A stretch of 64,000 nt of DNA, from positions 3,410,001 through 3,474,000 of the forward strand of contig NZ_CP107931.1 in the NCBI RefSeq assembly GCF_036023875.1, given 5' to 3'. The notes below the pieces were generated by a model that saw only the letters and a list, made by a program, of their open reading frames with translations, had not been told where the DNA came from and did not search any database. This document shows positions 8,458 to 17,695 of this stretch, in pieces. The stretch's first letter is position 1; each line of letters opens with the position of its first letter. The translations under genes were made by a program, and so were the position numbers. The stretch comes from Mycobacterium sp. NBC_00419. GTDB lineage: Bacteria; Actinomycetota; Actinomycetes; Mycobacteriales; Mycobacteriaceae.

Positions 8458-9671
8458 CCGGACCCAGTGAGGTGCCGTCGGTGCGGATTCCGGCGCCGCT
8501 GCCCGACGGAGTCAGCCAGGCCACCATCGGTGTTCGCGGCGGCCTGCTGCGGTCGGGCTTCGAGGAGACCGCCGAAGCGATGTACCTGACGTCGGGATAC
8601 GTCTACTCCTCGGCGGGCGAGGCCGAGAAGGCCTTCACCGGCGAGGTCGACCGCTACGTGTACTCCCGCTACGGCAACCCGACGATCTCGATGTTCGAGG
8701 AACGGCTGCGCTTGATCGAGGGTGCTCCCGCGGCGTTCGCCACCGCCTCCGGAATGTCCGCGGTGTTCACGTCGCTGGGGGCATTGCTGGGTGCGGGGGA
8801 TCGGCTGGTGGCCGCCCGCAGCCTGTTCGGCTCCTGTTTCGTGGTGTGTAGCGAGATCCTGCCGCGCTGGGGAGTGGAGGTCGAGTTCGTCGACGGCGAG
8901 GACCTCTCGCAGTGGGAAGAAGCGCTGAGCAAGCCCACCCAGGCAGTCTTCTTCGAAACGCCGTCCAACCCGATGCAGTCGCTGGTCGACATCGCGGCGG
9001 TCTCGGATCTCGCCCACGCTGCCGGTGCAAAAGTAGTGCTGGACAACGTCTTTGCCACCCCGCTGCTGCAGCAGGGTTTCCCGCTCGGGGTGGACGTCGT
9101 GGTGTACTCGGGCACCAAGCACATCGACGGGCAGGGCCGGGTGCTCGGCGGGGCGATCCTCGGCGACAAGGAGTACATCGACGGGCCGGTGCAGAAACTT
9201 ATGCGCCACACCGGGCCCGCGCTGTCGGCGTTCAACGCGTGGGTGTTGCTCAAGGGCCTCGAGACGATGTCGGTCCGGGTGGACTACTCAAACCGCTCCG
9301 CGCAGCGCATCGCCGAGTTCCTGGAGACCCAGCCCGGCGTGAACTGGGTGCGCTACCCGTTCCTGGAATCGCATCCCCAGTTCGACCTGGCGAAGCGGCA
9401 GATGCGCGGCGGCGGCACAGTGGTGACCTTCGAACTCGACGGTGGCAAGGACCGGGCGTTCGAGGTTCTCGACAAGCTGCAGGTGATCGACATATCCAAC
9501 AATCTCGGCGACGCCAAGTCGCTGATCACGCACCCCGCCACCACCACCCATCGCGCGATGGGACCCGAAGGGCGCGCCGCGATCGGCCTGGGCGACGGCG
9601 TGGTGCGCGTCTCGGTGGGGCTGGAGGGCACCGAGGACCTCATCGCCGACCTGGATCGGGCACTGGGCTAG
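8454..9671 (+). CDS. metZ: O-succinylhomoserine sulfhydrylase
   Basis: This 405-residue PLP enzyme makes homocysteine from O-succinylhomoserine and sulfide. It belongs to the Cys/Met metabolism PLP family: SRYGNPT near residue 75, the cofactor-phosphate region ASGMSAVF, the aspartate loop VVLDNVFATPLLQ, and the Schiff-base Lys in YSGTKHIDGQGR. The C-terminal SLITHPATTTH and VRVSVGLE are typical. The start at 8454 lies inside the rhodanese stop codon, so the two are coupled. The family also contains metB and metC; the rhodanese neighbour and the VFATPLLQ/GQGRVLGG features favour metZ. Confidence 0.93.
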   Translation: MTGPSEVPSVRIPAPLPDGVSQATIGVRGGLLRSGFEETAEAMYLTSGYVYSSAGEAEKAFTGEVDRYVYSRYGNPTISMFEERLRLIEGAPAAFATASGMSAVFTSLGALLGAGDRLVAARSLFGSCFVVCSEILPRWGVEVEFVDGEDLSQWEEALSKPTQAVFFETPSNPMQSLVDIAAVSDLAHAAGAKVVLDNVFATPLLQQGFPLGVDVVVYSGTKHIDGQGRVLGGAILGDKEYIDGPVQKLMRHTGPALSAFNAWVLLKGLETMSVRVDYSNRSAQRIAEFLETQPGVNWVRYPFLESHPQFDLAKRQMRGGGTVVTFELDGGKDRAFEVLDKLQVIDISNNLGDAKSLITHPATTTHRAMGPEGRAAIGLGDGVVRVSVGLEGTEDLIADLDRALG

Positions 9672-9673
9672 CG

Positions 9674-10129
9674 GTGTCCCGGCACTCCGATGCCAAGAAA
9701 GCCCGCCGCAAGAAACGGCAGGCCGCACGCGACTCGCGGTGGATCCCCGAGCCGGTGATGGACGAGCTGCTCGGCGACCGCTTCGACGACGAGGGAAACG
9801 AACTCGAGCAGGCCGCTGCGACCTTCGATGAGTGGCTGCTCTCGCGCGGGTGGACGTTCGACACCGAATTCTCCAGCCAGACGGTGCTGAGCTGGTACTT
9901 CGCCCCGTCGGCCGCCGAATTCTCCGACGAGCAGTTCGAACCGGTGACCAGAATCTGGATCACGTTCTCCGGCAACGGCGACGACTTCCCCGAACGCGCC
10001 ACCGCGGTGCTCGTCGGCACCGGGGGAGAGCAGGGCAAGCTCTACACCGTCGAGCCGGAGAAGCTGCTGCACAATATCGAGCCGATCGAGGCCTACCGCC
10101 CCGGCGACGCCGTACCCGATCTCGGCTAG
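9674..10129 (+). CDS. Conserved hypothetical protein, 151 residues
   Basis: GTG 9674 follows the metZ stop by 2 bp, so it is the last gene of the metZ operon. The N-terminus is strongly basic (KKARRKKRQAARDSR), the rest acidic with aromatic clusters such as WLLSRGWTFDTEF and TRIWITFSGNGDDFPERA. No signal peptide, membrane helix or catalytic motif is visible. I do not recognise the family. Its stop overlaps that of the convergent SDR gene by 4 bp (CTAG). Confidence 0.7.
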   Translation: MSRHSDAKKARRKKRQAARDSRWIPEPVMDELLGDRFDDEGNELEQAAATFDEWLLSRGWTFDTEFSSQTVLSWYFAPSAAEFSDEQFEPVTRIWITFSGNGDDFPERATAVLVGTGGEQGKLYTVEPEKLLHNIEPIEAYRPGDAVPDLG

Positions 10130-10989
10130 TCGGTCGTCGGCGGTTCCACGACGCCAGTGGCTGCCTGGGCACGCTGCTCGTAGGCGGCCCGCGCGCCTGC
10201 GTCGAAGTCGAGGAAGACCCGGTCGGTACCGGACTTCGCGCTCAGCCAGCGCCGGGCCCGCGGTGGCAGGAACGCTGTGCCGGCGGCGATGAAGCGCAAC
10301 GGATAGGGAACGGAGACAGCCGTTTTCGGCTTGTCGAGCGTCTTGACCACCGCTGCGGCGATGTCCTCGGGCTGCACGGGCTTATTGGCGCCGGTGGCGT
10401 TGGTGCCGGCGATGAGCTCGGTGTTGGTGAATGTCGGCATGACGCAGCTGACGTGCACCCCCTGCGGCGCGAACTCGTCGGACAGCCCGGTTGTTAATCC
10501 CACGACGGCGAATTTAGTTCCGGCATAAAGGGATTGGCCCGGAACGGCCAGCATGCCCGCCATCGAGGCGATGTTGATGATGTGCCCGCTGCGGCGTTTG
10601 ACCATCTCGGGCAGCACCAGCCGGCAGCCGGTGAGCACCCCGTAGAAGTTGACCTCGACCGCGGTGCGGACGGCTTGCTCGGAGTGGTCGAGGAACGGCC
10701 CGACCGGCATCACACCGGCGTTGTTGATCAGCACGTCGATGTGGCCGCCGCCGTCGGCGCGGGCTTTGTCCAGGAAGGTCGCGAACGACTCGGCGTCGCT
10801 GACATCGAGCGGGTAACCCGACACCGGCCCGATCTTGCTGAGCTGGGCGACGGCGGATTCCTCCAGCGCTACGTCACGATCACCGATCACCACCCGCGCA
10901 CCCCGCTGGAGCAGGGCGCGGGCGGTGGCGAAGCCGATACCGCGGGCCGCCCCGGTGATGGCGATGGTCTTGCCACGGATGTTGTCCAT
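10126..10989 (-). CDS. Short-chain dehydrogenase/reductase
   Basis: This 287-residue classical SDR has the cofactor motif TGAARGIG near residue 12, NNAGV for core stability, and catalytic Ser plus YAGTK (Tyr-x-x-x-Lys). A basic residue after the second strand (GDRD) leaves NAD versus NADP open. The C-terminal extension beyond the usual 250 residues, with PPRARRWLS and a Pro/Thr end, is common in mycobacterial SDRs. The start at 10989 is supported by TAAAGT ending 8 nt upstream on this strand; longer in-frame extensions run into the divergent neighbour. The substrate is unknown. Confidence 0.88.
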   Translation of the reverse strand: MDNIRGKTIAITGAARGIGFATARALLQRGARVVIGDRDVALEESAVAQLSKIGPVSGYPLDVSDAESFATFLDKARADGGGHIDVLINNAGVMPVGPFLDHSEQAVRTAVEVNFYGVLTGCRLVLPEMVKRRSGHIINIASMAGMLAVPGQSLYAGTKFAVVGLTTGLSDEFAPQGVHVSCVMPTFTNTELIAGTNATGANKPVQPEDIAAAVVKTLDKPKTAVSVPYPLRFIAAGTAFLPPRARRWLSAKSGTDRVFLDFDAGARAAYEQRAQAATGVVEPPTTD

Positions 10990-10997
10990 GCCGATGA

Positions 10998-11047
10998 ACT
11001 TTACAGGTGTCAATTTTGACTGGGAAGTGGTCCTGGGTGCGTAGGCT
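10998..11047. promoter_or_regulatory. Divergent leaderless-type promoters (SDR / SGNH lipoprotein)
   Basis: On the minus strand TAAAGT (10998-11003) ends 8 nt before the SDR ATG. On the plus strand TAGGCT (11042-11047) ends 8 nt before the GTG at 11056. Both spacings fit transcription starting at the start codon. No repeat suggesting an operator was seen between them. Confidence 0.5.
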
Positions 11048-11055
11048 GTGGCCCC

Positions 11056-11736
11056 GTGAGCAGGGCAGTTCTGGTAGCGACGGTCGTGGCGCTGATTCTC
11101 GCCGCATGCGGTCCCGCGCCCCGTCTGACCCCGGCGCAGCAGGCAGCGCTGCCCGGCGAGCACGTCGTGGTGATCGGCGACTCCTACACGGTCGGCGTGG
11201 ACAACGATCCCGAGGATCCCGACCTGTGGCCGGCGATGGTGTGGAGCCGGTTACGCGACCTGCACTACGAGATCCAGCCGACGGTGGCCGGGGAAGGCGG
11301 CGCGGGCTACGTCAACATCGGCACCCGCGGTGGCGTCTTCGCCGACAAGCTTCCCGCGGTGCAGCCGTCCACCGACCTCGTCATCATCTTCGGTAGCCCC
11401 AACGACGTCGGAACCCCGCCGGATACCCTGCGGTCCGCCGTACACGACACCTTGGCGCGGGCGCGAACGGCGGCCCCGGCGGCACGGCTGCTGGTGATCG
11501 GGCCGGCGTGGCCGCGGCCCGATCCGTCGCCCGAGGTGTGGCAGGTTCGCGACATCGTGCGCGACGAGGCCGCCGGTATCGGTGCCACGTTCGCCGACCC
11601 GCTGGCGCAGCGCTGGTGGTGGGACGACCCGAACCTCATCGGGTGGGACCGGGTCCATCCGACCCGGGCCGGCAACGAGTACCTGGCGCAGCGGATCCTG
11701 CCGTTGATCGAAGCCCAACTGCCCCCACCGAAATGA
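11056..11736 (+). CDS. Secreted SGNH/GDSL-type hydrolase, lipoprotein
   Basis: The 226-residue product has a short signal peptide with lipobox LILAACG, so it should be anchored on the outer face of the membrane. The mature part shows block I VVIGDSYTVG (nucleophile Ser), a GEGGAGYVN segment, block III FGSPNDVG, and block V DRVHPTRAGNEY with the Asp-x-x-His pair. It resembles mycobacterial exported GDSL proteins such as Rv0518. It is probably an esterase, or a deacetylase of cell-wall or lipid substrates; the exact substrate is unknown. GTG 11056 is supported by the hexamer at 11042-11047. Confidence 0.85.
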   Translation: MSRAVLVATVVALILAACGPAPRLTPAQQAALPGEHVVVIGDSYTVGVDNDPEDPDLWPAMVWSRLRDLHYEIQPTVAGEGGAGYVNIGTRGGVFADKLPAVQPSTDLVIIFGSPNDVGTPPDTLRSAVHDTLARARTAAPAARLLVIGPAWPRPDPSPEVWQVRDIVRDEAAGIGATFADPLAQRWWWDDPNLIGWDRVHPTRAGNEYLAQRILPLIEAQLPPPK

Positions 11737-11833
11737 CCGCGCGGACAGTCGACCTGGGCAGATTTTCAATCATGGCGAGCTGATCACCCGCCAGCGGAAT
11801 GCGGTGGGCTGTCGCGCGGTAGACAGGTAGGTG

Positions 11834-12343
11834 ATGACTGTGTCCGCCCGCAGCGAATTGCGGTTCGTCCGCGTTCGACAGGACGACGAACTGGCTCAGC
11901 CCCTGCTGAGCGAGCTCGCCGTGGAGTATGCGACCCGCTACGGCGGGTCGGTCGACGCCGTGCTCGGCGGCCTGCGCGGCTACCCCGGCCACGAGTTCGA
12001 GCCGCCGCAAGGCGGACTGCTGATCGGCGTGCTCGACGGCGAACCGGTGACCGGCGGCGCGTTCCGCAGGTTCGGCGTGGTCGACGGCCGCGAGACCGCC
12101 GAACTCAAGCGCATCTGGACCGACAACCGATTCCGGCGCCAGGGCCACGCCAGCCGGCTGCTCGACGCACTCGAAGCCGAGATCGTCGAGCGTGGCTATC
12201 AACGGATCTACCTGACCACCGGTGACCGCCAACCGGAGGCCGAGGCGCTCTACCTCGCCCGCGGTTACACCCGCCTGAGTGAGCCGCTGCCCGCGTTCGG
12301 CGAGGTGTATCCGGTCGCCTTCGAGAAACTCGTGCAGCCGTGA
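11834..12343 (+). CDS. GNAT-family N-acetyltransferase
   Basis: This 169-residue protein has the GNAT acetyl-CoA-binding core: ELKRIWTDNRFRRQGHASRLLDALE (motif A with RxxGxA) followed by YLTTGDRQPEAEALYLARGYTRL (motif B, ending in the typical aromatic GY). The acceptor is unknown. Its stop overlaps the GTG start of the first luciferase-like monooxygenase by 4 bp, making it the first gene of a four-gene coupled cassette. ATG 11834 was chosen; GTG 11831 in the same frame is equally close to AGGTAG. Confidence 0.85.
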   Translation: MTVSARSELRFVRVRQDDELAQPLLSELAVEYATRYGGSVDAVLGGLRGYPGHEFEPPQGGLLIGVLDGEPVTGGAFRRFGVVDGRETAELKRIWTDNRFRRQGHASRLLDALEAEIVERGYQRIYLTTGDRQPEAEALYLARGYTRLSEPLPAFGEVYPVAFEKLVQP

Positions 12344-13410
12344 AGCCGCTGTACCTCGGTGTCGCGCTCGACGGGTACGGCTGGCACCCCGAGGCCTGGC
12401 GGCGCACGCTGTCCGCCGATCCGGCCGCGGCCCCCGTGACCACCGGCCGGCATTGGGCGCGGCAGGCGGGTATCGCCGAGCAGGGCCTGCTGGACTTCCT
12501 GACGGTCGAGGACACCTTCGACACTCACCCGCCCGCCGTGCGCGCCGACGCGGTGCTGGTCGCAGCGCGGATCGCCCCGGTGACGCGGCACATCGGGCTG
12601 ATCCCGGTCGCCACGGTGACGCACACCGAGCCGTTCCACGTCTCCAAGGCGATCGCGACCCTGGACTACGTCTCGCATGGTCGCGCCGGGTGGCAGGCAC
12701 GGGTCAGCCCCACCACCCAGGCGGCGGCCCTGTTCGGTCGGCGGGGCAAGCCCGAGCCCGGCGAATTATTCGACGAAGCAGCCGATGTCGTCGAGGTGGT
12801 CCGGCGATTGTGGGACAGCTGGGAAGACGACGCGGTGATCCGCGACGTGCCCAGCGGGCGCTACATCGACCGGGACCGGCTGCACTACATCGACTTCACC
12901 GGCCGTCACTTCTCGGTCAAAGGACCCTCGATCACGCCCCGGCCGCCGCAGGGGCAGCCGGTGGTCGCCGCCCTGGCACACGCTCTGCCGGCCTACGAAT
13001 TTGCTTCCGGCTCAGCCGATATCGTGTTCGTGACGCCCGCCGATGAGGTGTCGCTCGGCTCGATCCTGGGTGAGGTGGCCGCAGCCGGCGGCGGGCACCT
13101 GCGGGTGATCGCCGATCTGGTCGTCAGCTTCGGCGGGGACACCGACGTGCGCTCCGATGCGCTGGTGTGGGGCGGTGCCCCAACCGAATTGGTGGATCTC
13201 CTGCTCGCATGGCACGACGCCGGTGTCGATGGGTTTCGGCTGCGACCCGCGGTCACTGCCATCGATCTGCCGGTGATCACCGACGAGGTGGTGCCGGCAC
13301 TACAGCGCGCAGGGCGGTTCCGGTCGAGCTACCGGGACGCCGAGACACTGCGAGAGCGGTTCGGGCTGCCGGCTGCCGCGAACCGTTATGTCCCGGTGAG
13401 GTTGCCATGA
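12340..13410 (+). CDS. Luciferase-like flavin monooxygenase (LLM class), first of three
   Basis: This 356-residue protein starts at GTG 12340, overlapping the GNAT stop. It has the LLM barrel signatures: GLLDFLTVEDTF near the N-terminus, HIGLIPVATVTHTEPFHVSKAIATLDYVSHGRAGW, and a central ADVVEVVRRLWDSWEDDAV. It is closest in pattern to the NtaA/SnaA/DszA group but about 90 residues shorter. The C-terminus (DGFRLRPAVTAIDL...VPALQRAGRF) matches the ending of that group. It presumably uses reduced FMN with a separate reductase, which is not in this window. Confidence 0.85.
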   Translation: MKPLYLGVALDGYGWHPEAWRRTLSADPAAAPVTTGRHWARQAGIAEQGLLDFLTVEDTFDTHPPAVRADAVLVAARIAPVTRHIGLIPVATVTHTEPFHVSKAIATLDYVSHGRAGWQARVSPTTQAAALFGRRGKPEPGELFDEAADVVEVVRRLWDSWEDDAVIRDVPSGRYIDRDRLHYIDFTGRHFSVKGPSITPRPPQGQPVVAALAHALPAYEFASGSADIVFVTPADEVSLGSILGEVAAAGGGHLRVIADLVVSFGGDTDVRSDALVWGGAPTELVDLLLAWHDAGVDGFRLRPAVTAIDLPVITDEVVPALQRAGRFRSSYRDAETLRERFGLPAAANRYVPVRLP

Positions 13411-14528
13411 CTGTCCCCCTGTCCATCCTGGATCTGTCGCCGATCAGCGCCGGTTCCGATGCCGCTGCAGCACTGCATAACTCGGTCGATCTGGCCCGCC
13501 ACGCCGAGCGTTGGGGATACCGGCGCTACTGGGTTGCCGAACACCACTTCGTCGCCGTGGCGAGTTCTCGTCCGGCGGTGCTGATCGCCCAGATCGCGGC
13601 GGTCACCGAACGCATCAGGGTCGGCGCTGCCGCCGTCCAACTCGGCTACACCACCGCACTGTCGGTAGTGGAGAGCTTCGGCATCCTCGATGCGTTCCAC
13701 CCTGGCCGCATCGACCTGGGGCTGGGCCGATCGGGACAGCGGCGCCGAGAAGTCGAGCGTGGCGAGTCGGCACCGAAGCAGGAAACCGGACAACAGGATT
13801 GGCGCGAGATCGACGGGGTGGTGATCCCACCCCAGTTCGACGTCCGGGTGCTGTTGGCAAGCCCGAAGATGCGCGCGCTCGCAACCGTGCTGGCCCAGCC
13901 CGAAGCCCAGCCACCTGACTTCGCCGACCAGGTCGGTGACATCCTGGCCCTGCTGGAAGGCAAGCACACCGCCGACGGCTTCCCGGTGCGCGCCGTACCC
14001 GGCGAGGGTTCGGCATTGACGCCGTGGATCTTCGGCAGCAGCAAGGGGCAGAGCGCGGCGGTCGCCGGAGCACGCGGCCTGCCGTTCGTCGCGAGCTACC
14101 ACAGCACCCCCGGCACGGCACTGGAGGCCGTCGATGCCTACCGGGCGGCGTTCACCCCGTCGCCGTTCCTGTCGGAGCCCTATGTCGTGGTCTCGGCCGA
14201 CGTGGTCGTCGCCGACGACTCCGCGACCGCCCGCCACCTCGCCGCGCCGTTCGGCTCCTGGGTGTATTCGATTCGGGCACAGGGCGGTGCAGTGCCCTAC
14301 CCCGATCCCGATGACTACCCGACGCTCACCGACGACCAGCGCACCGTCGTCGAGGACCGCCTGGCAACCCAGTTCGTCGGCGACGCCGACGAGGTCGCCG
14401 ACAAGCTGTCGGCGCTGCAACGGGTCACCGGCGCCGACGAACTGGTGGTCACCACGGCAACCCACCGTCACAGCGACCGTCTGCGCTCCCATGAACTGCT
14501 GGCCCGGCGCTGGGGGCTGACGGCATGA
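13407..14528 (+). CDS. Luciferase-like flavin monooxygenase (LLM class), second of three
   Basis: The 373-residue product starts at ATG 13407 inside the stop of the previous gene. It has the MsnO8-like LLM pattern: LSILDLSPISAGSDAAAALHNSVDLARHAERWGYRRYWVAEHH, then RIRVGAAAVQLGYTTALSVVESFGILDAFHPGRIDLGLGRSG. It belongs to a different LLM subgroup from its two neighbours, so the cassette is not a simple tandem duplication. The probable chemistry is flavin-dependent oxygenation; the substrate is unknown. It overlaps the next gene by 4 bp. Confidence 0.87.
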   Translation: MTVPLSILDLSPISAGSDAAAALHNSVDLARHAERWGYRRYWVAEHHFVAVASSRPAVLIAQIAAVTERIRVGAAAVQLGYTTALSVVESFGILDAFHPGRIDLGLGRSGQRRREVERGESAPKQETGQQDWREIDGVVIPPQFDVRVLLASPKMRALATVLAQPEAQPPDFADQVGDILALLEGKHTADGFPVRAVPGEGSALTPWIFGSSKGQSAAVAGARGLPFVASYHSTPGTALEAVDAYRAAFTPSPFLSEPYVVVSADVVVADDSATARHLAAPFGSWVYSIRAQGGAVPYPDPDDYPTLTDDQRTVVEDRLATQFVGDADEVADKLSALQRVTGADELVVTTATHRHSDRLRSHELLARRWGLTA

Positions 14529-15889
14529 CACGGCAAGGCAAGCAGCGCAAGCAGGTTCATCTCGCCGCGCATTTCCCCGGGGTCAACAGCACCACGGTGT
14601 GGTCGGACCCGACGTCGGGCAGCCAGGTCGACTTCGACTCCTTCGTCCACCTGGCGCGCACCGCCGAACGGGGATTGTTCGACTTCTTCTTCCTTGCCGA
14701 AGGCTTGCGGCTGCGCGAGCATCGCGGCCGCGTCCACGACCTCGACGTCGTCGGACGGCCGGATACCTTCACCGTGCTCGCCGCGCTGGCCGCTGTGACC
14801 GACCATCTCGGCCTGGCCGGAACCATCAACACCACCTTCAACGAACCCTTCGAGGTGGCACGACAATTCGCCACCCTCGACCACCTGTCCGACGGGCGGG
14901 CGGCCTGGAACATGGTCACCTCCTCGGATGCGTTCACCGGGGAGAACTTCCGCCGCGGCGGCTTCCTCGACCATGCCGACCGGTACCGCCGCGCCGAGGA
15001 ATTCGTCACCGTCGCCCGGGAGTTCTGGGACAGCTGGGCACCCGGGGCTGTCGTGGCCGACTCCGCCGCCGGCGTGTACCTCGACCACGACAGGATTCAC
15101 ACCGTCACACACCACGGCCCCCAGTTCGACGTTCGCGGCATCGCCACGCTTCCCGCCACCCCGCAGGGCCACCCGATCCTGCTGCAGGCCGGCGACTCCG
15201 ACGAGGGCCGCGACTTCGGCGCCAAACATGCTGACGCGTTGTTCACCGTGCACGGGACGCTGGAGGCCGGGCAACGCTACTACGCCGACGTCAAAGCCCG
15301 GGCCGCCGCCAACGGCCGAGATCCCGACCAGCTCAAGGTGTTTCCCGGCGTGACGTTCGTGCTCGGCGACAGTGCGGCCGACGCGGAGGAGAAGGCCCGC
15401 CACATCCGCCGCCAACAGGTCAGCCCGCAGACCGCGATCGCGATGCTCGAACAGGTCTGGCAACGCGATCTGTCGGTATACGACCCCGACGGTCCGCTTC
15501 CCGACGTCGAGCCCGCCGACGATCCCACGGTCACCCAGGGCCGGGTGCGCCACGGCGACCCGAAGGCGTTGGCCGCCGCCTGGCGCGAACGCGCCGAGGC
15601 CGAGAACCTGTCCATCAGGGAACTCGTCATCGCCGTGACCAGCCGCCAGCAGTTCGTCGGCACCGCCGCACACGTCGCCGCCGAGATCGACCACTACGTG
15701 CAGTCAGATGCCTGCGACGGATTCATCCTGGTGCCCCATCTCACGCCGCACGGCCTCGACGAGTTCGTCGACACCGTGGTGCCCCTGCTGCAGGAGCGCG
15801 GCGTGTTCCGCACCGAGTACAGCGGCGCGACACTGCGGGAGAACCTGGAACTCAAGCAGGTGTCGCCTGCCGAACGGCTTCCCGGATAG
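14525..15889 (+). CDS. NtaA/SnaA/DszA-type flavin monooxygenase, third of three
   Basis: This 454-residue protein is full length for the NtaA/SnaA/DszA (TIGR03860-like) group. Features: AAHFPGVNSTTVWSDP at the start, ERGLFDFFFLAEGLRLRE, GRAAWNMVTS...GENFRRGG, the ARRFWDSW-like AREFWDSW, and ILLQAGDSDEGRDFGAKHADALFTVH. Relatives oxidise nitrilotriacetate, dibenzothiophene sulfone, pristinamycin precursors or methyl ketones. Coupling to two other LLM genes and a GNAT suggests a catabolic cassette, possibly for sulfur or chelator compounds. The last 38 bp overlap the convergent MBL-fold gene. Confidence 0.88.
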   Translation: MTRQGKQRKQVHLAAHFPGVNSTTVWSDPTSGSQVDFDSFVHLARTAERGLFDFFFLAEGLRLREHRGRVHDLDVVGRPDTFTVLAALAAVTDHLGLAGTINTTFNEPFEVARQFATLDHLSDGRAAWNMVTSSDAFTGENFRRGGFLDHADRYRRAEEFVTVAREFWDSWAPGAVVADSAAGVYLDHDRIHTVTHHGPQFDVRGIATLPATPQGHPILLQAGDSDEGRDFGAKHADALFTVHGTLEAGQRYYADVKARAAANGRDPDQLKVFPGVTFVLGDSAADAEEKARHIRRQQVSPQTAIAMLEQVWQRDLSVYDPDGPLPDVEPADDPTVTQGRVRHGDPKALAAAWRERAEAENLSIRELVIAVTSRQQFVGTAAHVAAEIDHYVQSDACDGFILVPHLTPHGLDEFVDTVVPLLQERGVFRTEYSGATLRENLELKQVSPAERLPG

Positions 15890-16586
15890 GCCCCCGCCAC
15901 ACCTCGCCGTGACCGGGGATCAGCGTGTCGGTCTCCAGCATGGCCAGCGCCGCCAGGCTGCGTACGCAGCCCTGCTCGTCGTGGTTGAACACCCCCGGCA
16001 GAAGTTGCGGTCCGCGGCGGCGGGCCAGCGGGTGACCCGTCACCAGCGCATCACCACTGACCAGCACCCCGTCGACAAGGTAGGAACAGTGCCCGCCGGT
16101 GTGCCCCGGTGTCGGCACGGCCAGCGGCCTGCCGGGCAACCTCGCAGCGACGTCGTCGGTCAGTGCCTCGGTGCTGGGGATGCCGGCGCGCACCAGCGCA
16201 CCCTTGCCGGCGATCTCCAGCGACCACTTGATCCAGCGCGGCTGCCAGGCGTGCGCCAGCAGGTCCACCGGGCCGGCCTGCTCGAGGTAGTCGCGTTTGG
16301 AGTGCCCCACCTCGTCGGCGTGGCAGTACACCGGGGTGCCGTGGGTCTTGGCGAACCAGATCGCCGAGCCGAAGTGGTCGACATGGGCGTGGGTGAGCAG
16401 GATCGCGGTCACGTCAGCTGGCCCGAATCCCAACTGGCGCAGCGATGTCAGAACATCGTCACGACTGCCGGGAAAGCCGGCGTCGATGAGCATGACGCCC
16501 GCGCTGTCGGTGACAAGTGTCCAGTTCACCAGCTCGGTTCTGGCGACGTGCACCGTGTCGGTGATGGCTTCCAGTGCCGCGGGCAT
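15852..16586 (-). CDS. Metallo-beta-lactamase-fold hydrolase
   Basis: This 244-residue protein carries the MBL signature [12 protein letters not shown] (HxHxDH), a further His in [13 protein letters not shown], an Asp in [10 protein letters not shown] and a final His in IPGHGEVW, so a dinuclear metal site is complete. Family members hydrolyse thioesters, lactones or phosphoesters. The 3' ends of this gene and the convergent DszA-like gene overlap by 38 bp. The start at 16586 has TAGACT 5 nt upstream, slightly closer than in the other leaderless-type starts here. Confidence 0.88.
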   Translation of the reverse strand: MPAALEAITDTVHVARTELVNWTLVTDSAGVMLIDAGFPGSRDDVLTSLRQLGFGPADVTAILLTHAHVDHFGSAIWFAKTHGTPVYCHADEVGHSKRDYLEQAGPVDLLAHAWQPRWIKWSLEIAGKGALVRAGIPSTEALTDDVAARLPGRPLAVPTPGHTGGHCSYLVDGVLVSGDALVTGHPLARRRGPQLLPGVFNHDEQGCVRSLAALAMLETDTLIPGHGEVWRGPIREAVRQATPA

Positions 16587-16645
16587 GTCTCAGTCTAGGC
16601 AACCTGGTCCGCCGGTCCCGCCGCCATTGGAGTAGAAACGAGAGT

Positions 16646-17656
16646 GTGGCTGAACTGAAACTGGGATACAAGGCGTCGGCGGAGCAGTTCGCGCCGCGTG
16701 AGTTGGTGGAGCTGGCGGTGCTCGCCGAGGCGCACGGGATGGACAGTGCGACGGTCAGCGACCACTTCCAGCCGTGGCGGCACGAAGGTGGCCATGCGCC
16801 CTTCTCGTTGGCCTGGATGACCGCGGTGGGTGAACGTACCGAGCGGATCATTCTGGGCACATCGGTGTTGACACCGACTTTCCGCTACAACCCCGCCGTG
16901 ATCGCGCAGGCATTCGCGACCATGGCCTGCCTGTACCCCGACCGGGTGTTCCTCGGGGTGGGCACCGGTGAGGCGCTCAACGAGATCGCCACCGGTTTCG
17001 TCGGCGAGTGGCCCGAGTTCAAGGAGCGCTTCGCCCGGCTGCGCGAGTCGGTGCGGCTGATGCGCGAGCTGTGGCAAGGCGACCGCGTCGACTTCGACGG
17101 CGACTACTACCACCTCAAGGGTGCGTCGATCTACGACGTCCCCGAAGGCGGCGTTCCGGTCTACATCGCCGCGGGTGGGCCCGCGGTGGCCAAGTACGCC
17201 GGGCGAGCCGGCGACGGCTTCATCTGCACGTCCGGCAAGGGCGAGGAGCTCTACACCGAGAAGCTGATCCCGGCCGTCAAGGAAGGCGCAGCCGCGGCTG
17301 ACCGCAACGTCGACGACATCGACAGGATGATCGAGATCAAGATCTCCTACGACACTGATCCCGAACTGGCGCTGGAGAATACGCGGTTCTGGGCACCGTT
17401 GTCGTTGACCGCCGAGCAGAAGCATTCGATCGACGACCCGATCGAGATGGAGAAAGCCGCCGACGCGCTGCCGATCGAACAGGTCGCCAAACGGTGGATC
17501 GTGTCGTCGGACCCCGACGAGGCCGTCGAGAAGGTCGCCGACTACGTCAAGTACGGGCTCAACCACCTCGTCTTCCACGCCCCGGGCCACGACCAGCGCC
17601 GGTTCCTCGAACTCTTCGAGAAGGATCTGGCACCGAGATTGCGAAAACTCGGTTAA
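16646..17656 (+). CDS. fgd1: F420-dependent glucose-6-phosphate dehydrogenase
   Basis: The 336-residue product equals the length of M. tuberculosis FGD1 (Rv0407). It oxidises glucose-6-phosphate to 6-phosphogluconolactone while reducing coenzyme F420, and so supplies F420H2 to redox enzymes and prodrug activators. The start [19 protein letters not shown], the segment [29 protein letters not shown] and [10 protein letters not shown] (an LLM-fold F420-binding pattern) are characteristic. GTG 16646 fits the known N-terminus. It precedes pta-ackA, as in M. tuberculosis. Confidence 0.96.
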   Translation: MAELKLGYKASAEQFAPRELVELAVLAEAHGMDSATVSDHFQPWRHEGGHAPFSLAWMTAVGERTERIILGTSVLTPTFRYNPAVIAQAFATMACLYPDRVFLGVGTGEALNEIATGFVGEWPEFKERFARLRESVRLMRELWQGDRVDFDGDYYHLKGASIYDVPEGGVPVYIAAGGPAVAKYAGRAGDGFICTSGKGEELYTEKLIPAVKEGAAAADRNVDDIDRMIEIKISYDTDPELALENTRFWAPLSLTAEQKHSIDDPIEMEKAADALPIEQVAKRWIVSSDPDEAVEKVADYVKYGLNHLVFHAPGHDQRRFLELFEKDLAPRLRKLG

Positions 17657-17695
17657 CTCGCTGGCGGTCGCCGCGGACTAAGGAATGCTGAAGCC

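Noticed and set aside
14468..15694. 408-codon open frame antisense to the third LLM gene
   Set aside because: Gly/Val/Asp-rich with no motif; the plus-strand LLM protein is clear.
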